Assembly (NCBI GenBank): GCA_963989245.1
Contig: OZ022353.1
Location: forward strand, 29,402,035 to 29,466,034
Source of the DNA: Nansenia antarctica
Taxonomy: Eukaryota > Chordata > Actinopteri > Argentiniformes > Microstomatidae
Direction: 5' to 3'
DNA length: 64,000 nucleotides
Part shown: positions 41,327 through 50,355 of the stretch, piece by piece
Position numbering within the stretch: the stretch's first letter is position 1
Layout of the letters: each line of letters opens with the position of its first letter
Program-made: the position numbers and the translations under genes
Notes under the pieces: model-generated
What the model saw: only the letters and a program-made list of their open reading frames with translations
Database searches by the model: none
What the model was told of the DNA's origin: nothing

Positions 41327-42733
41327 TTATTTCTTGTTTCCCTCCGCTTTCTGCTGCTTTGACTTGCGCTTTAGTTTCCCCTCTAACAGCGCCCTCTTCC
41401 TCCCTCCCACTATCGTCAACAGCTCAGACTCGTTTTGCTCCCCGCACCCATCGTCACTGACACTTGTTAACATCTTTTCAGATGTTTTCGGGGGGGGGCT
41501 TACGGATACGGCCCCTCGCCATTCCGACTCGTTGTTCATGGGGGTTCCCTCCTTTGATTTGTTGCCTGCCTCTTGTGCTTCTTTCGGGCGCACGACTCTC
41601 GGGGGCAAAGGCTCTTGTTGGGAACCTCTCCCCCCGGTCGTCTGTGCGCTCCCTTGCAACTCCGATGCCTGGGTTACCCCCATAAAGCTGTCGAGGCTCG
41701 ACCCCATGCCCCCCCCCCCACTCTCTCCTGTCAGTCCCGACCACCTCGTACTCTGAGTTTCTGACACAGTCTGAGCTGTCAACGATACTCCCTCCTCCAT
41801 CCCCTCTTCCTCCTCTCCCTCGCTCTTCTCTTCCTCTTCTCCCTCTCCCTTCTCTCCCTCTCCCTTCTCTTCCTCTTCCCCCTTTCCCCCCTTCCCTTCT
41901 TCCTCCCTCTGTCTAAAAACAGTGGATGGACTCGTCACTACTTCTTCCTCCCTACACTTACATTGGGATTCCAGGTCCCCACACCCCCTGCACTTGTTTT
42001 CAAAAGTCGCGCATTCCCTCGCATAATGCCCGCTGAGCCCACACCTTCTGCACCTGAACTCGGGACATTCCCGTAGGATGTGCCCTGGCTGCAGACACAT
42101 CCTACACACCTTCACCTGTTTGTCATGAATCACCCGAAAGAAATCAGACCCATTGTCCGTCTCGAACTTGGTCGAGTACGGCAGTGACTTAACAACATCA
42201 TTGAATTTCACCTTAACAAAACGTGTACCTTCGCAAATGCTGGTCCCCGGCCACATCCTCCTCTTTATCGGGGAGACCGCTTGCACCCCCCAGTCCGATA
42301 GTTTCCGTAAAATGTCCCCGTCTTTGGTGTAGACCGGCAGCCCGATGAAGGAAACCACCATCTCGTCCCCGCACAGCTCCCTCGCCATGACCCTCGTCTC
42401 CTTGATCTTGAAGCCGTCGAGCAGCCTCTCTTTCCCCTTCGGATGGCTCATCGTGACTTCGTATTTGTTTAATCTGATGTAGCGACAGCCCACGACGAGC
42501 CCGCACACCTCCTTCGTCGCCCGGAGCAGCGCCATCATCGTAACCTTCTCCTCGCCGACCAGTTCCACCGCCACCGTCAACTCCTTGCTGTAGGCCGGCT
42601 CCTCTCTCTCCTCTCTCCTCTCTCCCTCTCTCTCCTCTCTCTCCGCATTCGCCCTCGCTTCCGCCGCCTGCTTCTTCCTCGCTATTCTCTCTCTCTCCTC
42701 TCTATCTCCATCTCTCCCTCTCTGTCTCTCCAT
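41327..42733 (-). CDS. LINE ORF1: nucleic-acid-binding protein with CCHC knuckles
   Basis: A 468-codon frame. The N-terminus is highly charged (REERERIARKKQ, EREEREGERREE). The middle resembles the gag-like RNA-recognition region of Tx1/L1-type ORF1 proteins (ELTVAVELVGEEKVTMMALL). Near residues 200-260 are two CCHC zinc knuckles (CRMCLQPGHILREC and CRRCGLSGHYAREC) and a degenerate third (CRGCGDLESQCKC). An acidic tract and a lysine-rich tail follow. It is expected to bind the element's RNA. Another start in a different frame (42918) suggests the true N-terminus may be frame-shifted in the GAG-rich tract. Confidence 0.8.
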   Translation of the reverse strand: MERQRGRDGDREERERIARKKQAAEARANAEREEREGERREEREEPAYSKELTVAVELVGEEKVTMMALLRATKEVCGLVVGCRYIRLNKYEVTMSHPKGKERLLDGFKIKETRVMARELCGDEMVVSFIGLPVYTKDGDILRKLSDWGVQAVSPIKRRMWPGTSICEGTRFVKVKFNDVVKSLPYSTKFETDNGSDFFRVIHDKQVKVCRMCLQPGHILRECPEFRCRRCGLSGHYARECATFENKCRGCGDLESQCKCREEEVVTSPSTVFRQREEEGKGGKGEEEEKGEGEKGEGEEEEKSEGEEEEGMEEGVSLTAQTVSETQSTRWSGLTGESGGGGMGSSLDSFMGVTQASELQGSAQTTGGRGSQQEPLPPRVVRPKEAQEAGNKSKEGTPMNNESEWRGAVSVSPPPKTSEKMLTSVSDDGCGEQNESELLTIVGGRKRALLEGKLKRKSKQQKAEGNKK

Positions 42734-43010
42734 CTCCTCTCTCTCTCTCCTTCTTTCGCCATGCCGGTGTCCGTTTTCTTAGTCGTGTCGTCTGTCGTTC
42801 CGAGTTCTTTTACCATGTTTGAGCCGTCCGTGTACAAACAAAACGAAAAAACAAAAATATCCCCCCTAACACCAAGCTGCTGGGGGAATAAACTCTTACA
42901 CACTGACTCTCCTTTCACTCACACAAACTACGCAAATATTCAAACACCAAACTCTCATGCACACAATAATTTTCAAAACGCTCCCGCTGCTATCCCGCTC
43001 TACGACAGGT

Positions 43011-43037
43011 CGTATTCAGGCTAGTATGGCCATGAGC
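43011..43037 (-). rRNA. 5S rRNA gene, 5' fragment
   Basis: On the minus strand, GCTCATGGCCATACTAGCCT followed by GAATACG matches the first 27 bases of 5S rRNA with a few substitutions. It continues at 37492 after the LINE. Confidence 0.85.
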
Positions 43038-43165
43038 AACAGGACCATGACCCTAAGCATCCATATGCCTGTGCCTGGAGCACTCTTGTTCATGGAACTT
43101 TATTATATAAGCACTCTATTTGTGGGTAGACTATGCACAAGGTGTCCTGGATGAAGGGAGAAGTT

Positions 43166-43291
43166 AAAATCGCTCTGAGAGCGCCGGAGCGCACACTGGG
43201 TGCAACGTCATAAAGGGACCAGGTAATTTGATTGGACAAGAGGCATTCCATGAGTGCTGATCATATTTCCAGGGCGAGTTTACGAACGCAG
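43166..43291. mobile_element. MITE, GCGTTCGTAAATTCGC family, copy 4 (inverted)
   Basis: Reverse of copy 1 in the same relative place of the related large element (CGCTCTGAGAGCGCCGGAGC ... GGGCGAGTTTACGAACGCAG). It was therefore present before the two large elements diverged. Confidence 0.75.
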
Positions 43292-43654
43292 CTAGCGAAC
43301 AGAAGGCGCAAAAAATCGTCAGATCAGATATATAAACGTGTTATTTTGGTAAACTGGACACATTTTGGGAATATATGTGGTTACTTTCTCGCCTGAAAAC
43401 ATATTAAAACTTCATAAAATGACATGTTAACACTTGTAAAGCCAAAATTACATATTTTAGCTAATGGAGGTTTAAAATGGAGGTTTAAATTCGCCGCTCC
43501 TGGCGGATGCATAATGGTCGGCTGGTTTTCGGATACTACTATACTACAGTATTATTATGAATTTAGTAGGTAGTATGCAGTATATACTCATTGAGTATGC
43601 TAGTACGCTATTCCGAACACAGCCAATGTTTATCGGAGGAGAGAGGATGTGATG

Positions 43655-44863
43655 CAGTGGCGGATACAGAAAGTGGCTGATGGGTAGGCCTGGAAAAATC
43701 TGGGTGGGCCTGAGTGAAACTCATCACCGCACGTTTTAGACCTATGTATGAGCAGCCAGATGGATGGAACACAACCGGGCTCGCGATCATAGGCGCCGAT
43801 TTATGTTTCTGCCCGTGGGTGCTCGAAACATTTGGGTACGACCAACACGCATGCACACACACGCACACGCACGCACGCACGCAAAATACTAGCAGGGACT
43901 GGAGGAGATCACTATGCAGACCATGAAACGAACGGAAAATAAATAAAGTACCTGTCTACCCAGAGAATGCAACGGACAGCCAAACAAGTTATTATAATAC
44001 ACACACGCAAGGCATTCAAGTGCCCGCAATAGTCAACGAATTAACCAATAACCATCAACTATGGAGGACCAAGTATAGAAATTGTAATAAGAAATGCCTG
44101 TATTATCATTTGCAAGCTTTTAACTGTGGGTGTTGACAGTCCAGTGCAAACCGAAAGCTCAAGTTGAATCATACATGTACCTGGCTCGGACCAGTTGTGG
44201 TGATCCATCATTTTATTACAAAACCTAACGCTGCTTATTAGGGGATTTACGTAAACTGGTGTATACACATATATTGTTGTGTAAAGTTGTGTGCTTCTAT
44301 TGTATTATATTATTATATCCAGTGAAGGCATACACAATGTTGTTCCACACAAATGTTTCCCTCTTCGTTTTAATCTTGGAAAGTCTCATAAAAAATATAC
44401 TTCACCGAACTATTACAGCGCTTTCTCGGACTCTCCGCACGTCAGCGTGTGGCGTCATCATCTGTTATTGTGAATAAATAAGATTTCTAGACAAGGCCTG
44501 GTCCAAACGTTCATTATTTTCACTGACTTCCAGACGTGGCTTTTTAAGAAAGCGGGACAATGTTAGCTGCCATCGTAGCGCGCACACTGAACAACTGGTC
44601 AAGGTCAACTGAACAATCAGAGTAAACGTAAAAGAGGAAGCAATGTAAACGTAAGAGAGGAAGTTGAATATTATTAGTATTAATACATACCTTTAATCAT
44701 TTCCAAGACAAAACTATTCACATTACAGTTAGTTAGTGAAAATTAAACTTTAAAAATATTTTATTATAAAAAAATATGTTTTTTTATGAATCTGACTGGG
44801 TGGGCCAGCTGTCAATCTGGGTGGGCCTAGGCCCACCCAGGCCCACCCATAGATCCGCGCCTG
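43655..44863. mobile_element. hAT element, CAGTGGCGGATAC ends
   Basis: Ends CAGTGGCGGATAC and ATAGATCCGCGCCTG, flanked by ATGTGATG (43647-43654 and 44864-44871). GGGTGGGCC/GGCCCACCC motifs lie near both ends. A CACA/CGCA microsatellite is at about 43850-43882. No transposase. Confidence 0.88.
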
Positions 44864-44871
44864 ATGTGATG

Positions 44872-45090
44872 TCACCATGCCCTGAGCACTTCCTGTGCCC
44901 CCCTGAGACCACGCCCACCACTTCCTTATCATCTGTAGATGTTACCTCGATGGCGTTACCATGGAGATGTAATCTGTCAGAATATATCGACATTTATCCT
45001 CAAACTGACTCTAATCAAAGTATGGTTGCTTGCTCTACCATGGAGAGGCTTCTATCACGCATGTCTGTGTTTTGATGTTTTCTGTTTCTA
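44872..45090. other. Short unique stretch
   Basis: No gene or repeat recognised between the hAT and the Penelope-like element. Confidence 0.4.
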
Positions 45091-47463
45091 AATTTGGGCT
45101 GGGGTAGGTCGGAAGGACTTAGAGAGGTTGAAGATGCTTTTGACACTCGTTTCTAGGTGATGGGGATTAGTACCGCTCTCCCGCTGGTCTGCGCTAGAGA
45201 GGGTCACTAGTTTAAAGACTTCTGCCAGAGAGTCCAAATGTTAGTTCCTGTAAGGGGTGTCCAATGAATCAGACCTTGGTAGGTGTGAAAGTCCTGTGGG
45301 GGGATTTGGGGGATGTGGCTCAATGGAGTTGTTTAGGTTGTTGAGTCTGGTTTTATGGTTATGAGGTAAATGGACAGAGTAGTTAATTTTAGGGACTAGG
45401 ATTGTTTCCATTACTTAATTAGCAAATAAAGTAAATTAAACTATTAGAAAGTAAGCTTTACTTACCTATTATTGTGAATATTTTTTTTTAAAGGTTGAAA
45501 AAGGCCAGGAAAATATGTTTTTAATTGATTTTTGTGGACAGAAATGTCTACGCTAATTCTTGTGGGAAGGTCTGGAATCGGTAGAATCTAAGTAATTGGG
45601 ACTTTACTAGGCCTCTGAAGGTGTGGGGAGGATGGAAACTAGTTCGGTGGAGGAGGGAATGGGTATCAGTGTCCTTAAAAAACACTTTAATATCCAGTTT
45701 ACCTGTTAGGGGGAAATTATTTCCTTTGAAGGTTGTGGTGTCTAGGAAATCAATGGAGTTAAAATCAAGGCTATGTTTGAGGGTAATGGATTTGTGGTGG
45801 GAATTTAGTATATTAGCGAATTCCTTGAATTCTTCCCTGGAGTAAGGCCAAATGCCCCAGATGTCGTCTAAGTACCGGAGGTAGTAAGATGGTTTGAGGG
45901 GGCAGAGGGGGAGGATGGTCCTTTACCATTCTGCCATATAGATGTCTGCCAGGGCTGGGGCAAATGTTTTGCCCATGGCTACTCCCTTGATCTGCAAGTA
46001 GGTTTGGCCATTGAAGTTGAAATCATTTTTGGTAAGTGCTATTTCCAGGAGTCTCATAATTTGAAAATCCCGTCGACCCACTACCGGATTCTCCAATAGG
46101 CATTTGCGGACTGCCGCTAACCCTGGTGCAGTTTCGATATTAGTATATAGGCTGTCTACGTCCATTGAAAAGAGTAGGTCATTGGGGCCCAACTGGGCTG
46201 ATTTAACTTTGGCTATGAAGTCGTAAGTGTCTTTAACATAGCTAGAGTGAAGAGTAGCTAGGGGGTTAAGGAAATGATCAATATATTCTGAAATACCATA
46301 GGTCTCGCTGCCGCAGTCTGAGACTATGGGTCTGCCCGCTGGTATCTCAAGGGGCTTAGGCCACGAGGAAGGGGGTTTATGGATTTTAGGGAGGAGGTAA
46401 AAGCATCTGGCTTGTGGATCTACCTCACCGGCCAGGTAGCGTATTTGTTTGTCATTAATGAGGCCTGTGCCGTGTAATTCTGACAGTATGTCAAAGATTT
46501 CTAAGGCAGTGTTGGGGAAGATAGGTGCCGCTAGTTTTGTGTAATATTGTGGTAAATTTAATTGTCTTTCGGCTTCAGTGATGTATTGGTCTCTGTCCAA
46601 AACGACGACCACTGAGCCTTTATCTGCCGGTTTGATGATTATGTGTGGGTCATTTTGGAGTAATTTGAGGGCTGAGACTTCTTCTGGTAGTAGGTTGGGG
46701 GTTTCCCGGAGAAGGGGCATGGAGGAGATGGCTTCGTCATCCGCTTGCCTCAGACAGGATAGTAAATGGGGGAGTTGGGTGTAGGAAGGTTCCCAGGTGG
46801 ATTTGGGTAGGAACCGGGGGATCTCTACTGTGTTTTCGGGGTCTTTATCAAAGAAGGCTATTAATTCTAGACGCCTGTGGTAGGAGAGAGCCTCCGTTTG
46901 TAATCGCGTGCGAGACCTCTTGGTTAAGTCGAGGGTGGGGATAAAGGAGAGGCCCCTTTTGAGTAGGGAAATTTGGGCTGGGGTAGGTCGGAAGGACTTA
47001 GAGAGGTTGAAGATGCTTTTGACACTCGTTTCTAGGTGATGGGGATTAGTACCGCTCTCCCGCTGGTCTGCGCTAGAGAGGGTCACTAGTTTAAAGACTT
47101 CTGCCAGAGAGTCCAAATGTTAGTTCCTGTAAGGGGTGTCCAATGAATCAGATCTTGGTAGGTGTGAAAGTCCTGTGGGGGGATTTGGGGGATGTGGCTA
47201 AGTTTCTCAATGGAGTTGTTTAGGTTGTTGAGTCTGGTTTTATGGTTATGAGGTAAATGGACAGAGTAGTTAATTTTAGGGACTAGGATTGTTTCCATTA
47301 CTTAATTAGCAAATAAAGTAAATTAAACTATTAGAAAGTAAGCTTTACTTACCTATTATTGTGAATATATTTTTTTCAAAGTTGAAAAAGGCCAGGAAAA
47401 CATGTTTTTAATCGATTTTTGTGGACAGAAATGTCTAAGCTAATTCTTGTGGGAAGGTCTGGA
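45091..47463 (-). mobile_element. Penelope-like element with pLTR repeats
   Basis: Direct repeats of about 490 bp (45091-45579 and 46968-47463) flank the body, the pLTR arrangement typical of Penelope-like elements. The ORF runs on the minus strand from within the upstream pLTR into the downstream pLTR. The GIY-YIG endonuclease usually found at the C-terminus is not seen. Confidence 0.85.
45548..47298 (-). pseudogene. Penelope-like reverse transcriptase, broken
   Basis: The N-terminal part starts at 47298 (METILVPKINYSVHLPHNHK) and shifts frame near 47100 into DSLAEVFKLV. It continues through KPADKGSVVVVLDRDQYI, YLLPKIHKPPSSWP, GRPIVSD, DVDSLYTNI and GVAMGKTFAPALADIYMAEW. An in-frame TAA at 45923-45925 interrupts it; the same frame then gives YLRYLDDIWGIW, with the catalytic Asp pair. 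Coding ends at a TAG at 45548-45550 inside the downstream pLTR, right after LLRFYRFQTFPQELA. These motifs are specific to Penelope-type RT (Neptune/Poseidon-like). The frameshift and stop make it inactive. Confidence 0.88.
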
Positions 47464-47502
47464 AGAAAGGGATGCTGCATGGCCTCCAGAGAGACATGTG
47501 AC
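47464..47502. other. Spacer between elements
   Basis: Unique sequence, including the left copy of the hAT duplication (47495-47502). Confidence 0.4.
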
Positions 47503-48587
47503 CAAAGACATATTACTGAACGGGCCTACCGGGCCCAGGCCCAGGGGCCCCAGAGATCAGGGGGCCCTTTGCATTTCTTGTCGCAGGGATGCCGGTAGAA
47601 AATGTCCTACTGTAACTGGGACAAATGAGATTCCTTATATGAACGTAAAAAAACTATTTTGAATATACTTTTGAATATACTATTTTGAACAATTTTATAG
47701 GGGCCCACGTCTTGCAAAAAAAGAGAAGCTTGTGTGGGCTACATAGTTTCTATAGCCTACTCAGATTCTAATGCGAATACAGGCTACATTCCCATTAGAT
47801 TAATGAGTAGGCTATAGAAACTAGACACTAGAGGGCGCCATTAAAGTTTGTGGTCTTTTACAGATCTTTTAATATCATCATATGAAGATGATAAAAGCCC
47901 ACAAGGACTACTCCGCGTAATTATCGATTGTGGCCTGCAATCTATGTTTCCAAATGTCTATGTTGTGCTGGGGCTATTTTTGACTCTGCCTGTAACCAAT
48001 TGCCAAGGGGAGCGGTCATTCTCTGTGCTGTCCAGGATTAAAAACGAATTGCGGACTAAAATGACGCAAAACCGTCTCAAGGCTCTTTCTCTCATGGCAA
48101 TTGAGAGCGAACTGACCAAATCACTGGACTTTAATGATATCGTGGATGGTTTTGCATGAAGCAGAGCCAGGAAAAAATGTATTGCATAAGGTAAGACTAT
48201 TTTATGATTAATTTAGTCTTATAAAGCCAACCTGTGGTTGCTATATATGACACCATAGTGTTGCCAATTGTTTTTGGTTGAAAGCGGTGTATTTTGTTAC
48301 TGTACATGTACTGTTGTTGGCTTCAATTGAGTGTGGCATGCCTGTGTTTTAAATCCTGTGTCGTTGAAATACAGGTGAATTTTTTCTAGTTATTGTGCTG
48401 TTGGCTTTGAGTGTTCCTCCGCTGTAAAACCTGTTGAGATGAAGGTAAACGTAGGCTATGTCTTATATGCTGTTGGCATTGTGTTTACTTGCGCTCTAAA
48501 AAAAAATTGTGTTTGCGCTGGGGAGGGGGGGGGGGGCCTTTCTACACGTCCAGGCCCAGGGGCCCATTTTTTCATGATCCGTCTATG
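47503..48587 (+). mobile_element. hAT element, internally deleted
   Basis: CATGTGAC flanks it on both sides (47495-47502 and 48588-48595). The ends CAAAGACATAT and (reverse) CATAGACGGAT are only weakly alike. GGCCCAGG-rich sequence lies near both ends. It retains the C-terminal dimerisation segment of its transposase. Confidence 0.75.
47848..48159 (+). pseudogene. hAT C-terminal dimerisation domain (ZMYM1-like)
   Basis: A 103-codon frame ends with LPVTNCQGERSFSVLSRIKN, LRTKMTQNRLKALSLMAIES and a short tail, matching the hATC dimerisation region of ZMYM1-like hAT transposases. The catalytic core and zinc-finger part are missing, so the ATG at 47848 is only the first in the surviving frame. 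Confidence 0.85.
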
Positions 48588-48595
48588 CATGTGAC

Positions 48596-48968
48596 AAATT
48601 CAAACACTGCTATTGGTTCCTTATGGCCCTGCCTCTTTTTCTAAGTATTGCATCATAACTGGGGATGCATTGTGTGAATGTAAAAGGCCAATAATGGCTA
48701 GAGGCAACAAGGTGCCATAGATGGTTAAAGACAGTCACGAGCACATGTCTATGTGACCACAGCGCTTTGAGTTGCATTTCATGTACGAAAGGCGCTATAT
48801 AAATAAAGCTTTACTTACACAGTCGTGACCACATACTGGCGCAAAGTGCTGCACGAGGCAAGAGACCAGCCTTAGCTAGCTAACTAACAACCACTTTGTA
48901 CTTCATACATTAGCTAATAGAGTCATCGTTGCTTCTGTAGTCTACAGTTAAAATGCATTGCTTTAGAT
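48596..48968. repeat. Short repeat tail and unique sequence
   Basis: At about 48760-48822, GCGCTTTGAGTTGCATTTC and AAGGCGCTATATAAATAAAG form the standard 3' tail of fish LINE/SINE repeats. No internal promoter was recognised. Confidence 0.5.
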
Positions 48969-49286
48969 CAGGGGTGCCCAATACGTCGATCGCGATCGAC
49001 CGGTCGATCGCAAAGGTAGTATGGGTAGATCGCATGGCATTGAACAAAACGAAAATAAAAAATAAAAAAAATAAAAATAAATTCGCCTATCATCCATCCT
49101 CACTATGGCTTTTGCCACTTGATTGACGTACAGGTAAGCCAGTCTGAGATCTGATCTTTTCACCTACACCTAACACGCGGTTCACCACGCATGCGCAGTC
49201 AACAGCACCAACTACAAAATACAAAATACCGGCGAGACTAATTACCTAGTTAGCCTTCCAATTTCTACTATTTACTATATAATACT

Positions 49287-50317
49287 TGTTATGAAGGCCC
49301 ACAATTTAGAGCCAGTTTAGTTTCCCCGAATCAGCCCTATTTTGCCCCTGTTAGTTCCTTTATTATTTTCTATACTATTCCTGTACGTTTCATGACGGTG
49401 TATGTATTGTTATTGTAATGTTTATGTATATGTTTAATGACGTGGTATATCCGGGGTGTGTCCGTGACCCGGATGCTGTGTCCGGTTGATATATATAGGG
49501 ACGGAAGTGCTCTGTGAGTCAGTGTGACGAGAATCAGAGTGATGAGAGCAACGAGAGTGAGACGAAGCAGAGAGAACGCGAAGTCGATCTAAGATGGCGG
49601 AGTCAGTAACACGCACACCGTGCTGAAGCTGAAGACCGCCAGAGTGATTATTGAGTTCACCACTGTGATAGCCCGTTTAGCTGTGTCCCCGTTAGCCAGC
49701 CTTGCCAGCAGCCGGCGGCGAACGTTGGACCAAGCGAGACCCGAGCTGGACAGAGCCGTCGCCTCCACGCGTGGATTGCGACCGAACGCTGACTCCACCG
49801 GAGCTTACCGTGAACCACCCGGACCTGAGCCCTTCACACCTCGTCGTGGACTACGAAGAAGGCCCTTTCCCTTCGAGTTGCTACGTCACCCCCCCCCTTT
49901 GTCTGCTACCTTACTCAAAGCACATGCGAGCTCCAACCAGGCCTCAACGAGCTCATTCTCAGTCCGGGACTTTAAGCCTTTTCCAGGCCAGGTACTGTGA
50001 GTGAGTGAGTGAGTGTGTGTGTGGCCGGCGGGGAGGGAGTATATTTGGGAGATATATATATATATAATTTGTATAATAAATGTGTTTGTTCATATTGGAT
50101 ACCGTTGCTGTGTGTTTCGTTGTCTGGTAGCTAATGCTAATGCTAATGCTAATGCTAATGCTAATGCTAATGCTAATGCTAACGATAGTACTGCTAGTCT
50201 AAAGGGTTGCTGGCGCCCCCTGCCTGTATCCTCCTGCACTGCCTATTTAGCTCAGAGTTAGTTAGATAACCAGCCCTTCCTAAATTCTACAGTCCTTTTA
50301 GCTACTCCCTGGTTACA
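49287..50317 (+). repeat. 5' LTR of the BEL/Pao element
   Basis: 1,031 bp. A TATA-like GATATATATAGGGACGG (about 49488-49503) precedes the probable start site. AATAAA is at 50075-50080. Seven GCTAAT units lie at about 50131-50178. A related, older solo copy is at 33462-34669. Confidence 0.95.
49488..49503 (+). promoter_or_regulatory. TATA-like box of the BEL 5' LTR
   Basis: GATATATATAGGG, about 580 bp before the AATAAA signal of the same LTR. It is the only clear TATA-like sequence well upstream of that signal. Confidence 0.6.
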
Positions 50318-50319
50318 AT

Positions 50320-50337
50320 TGGTCCTTCGAGCCGGAT
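50320..50337 (+). promoter_or_regulatory. Primer-binding site, tRNA-Tyr type
   Basis: TGGTCCTTCGAGCCGGAT begins two bases after the 5' LTR. It is complementary to the 3' end of vertebrate tRNA-Tyr (TCCGGCTCGAAGGA plus CCA), so tyrosine tRNA is the likely primer. Confidence 0.8.
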
Positions 50338-50355
50338 AGGTTGTGTAGTGATAGC

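Larger units (their letters stand above)
37493..43010 (-). mobile_element. Tx1-clade LINE inserted in 5S rRNA (Mutsu-like)
   Basis: The element has ORF1 with CCHC knuckles, an endonuclease, an RT and a C-terminal zinc motif, and ends in an AAATAAATAAAT tail. CGTATT is duplicated at 37487-37492 and 43011-43016, exactly within the 5S rRNA sequence GCCTGAATACGCCCGATC. Known 5S-specific LINEs (Mutsu, Tx1 clade, fish) target 5S genes, so I infer the same type. The 3' UTR contains a direct repeat of about 110 bp (37610-37720 and 37812-37950) and a telomere-like stretch. Confidence 0.85.
35234..43621. mobile_element. Second large TIR element, TGTGTTCGGAATAGC ends
   Basis: Inverted ends of 28 bp differ at one position (TGTGTTCGGAATAGCATACT at 35234 and its counterpart ending at 43621). 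Internal sequence matches the 3303-21866 element in reverse: 43510-43166 corresponds to about 3410-3790, and 37010-35820 to about 5330-5610. It lacks the MADF-BESS gene. It now contains a split 5S rRNA gene with a LINE, and other repeats. The target duplication is unresolved. Confidence 0.65.

Noticed and set aside
38484..41362. Several + strand ORFs over the LINE (for example 38484-38981, 39306-39746)
   Set aside because: Antisense shadows of the LINE ORF2, rich in Leu/Ser/Thr from low-complexity reverse strand.
49620..50004. ORFs within the BEL LTR, repeated at 56838-57222
   Set aside because: Lie wholly in LTR U3/R sequence, overlap each other in two frames and resemble no protein.
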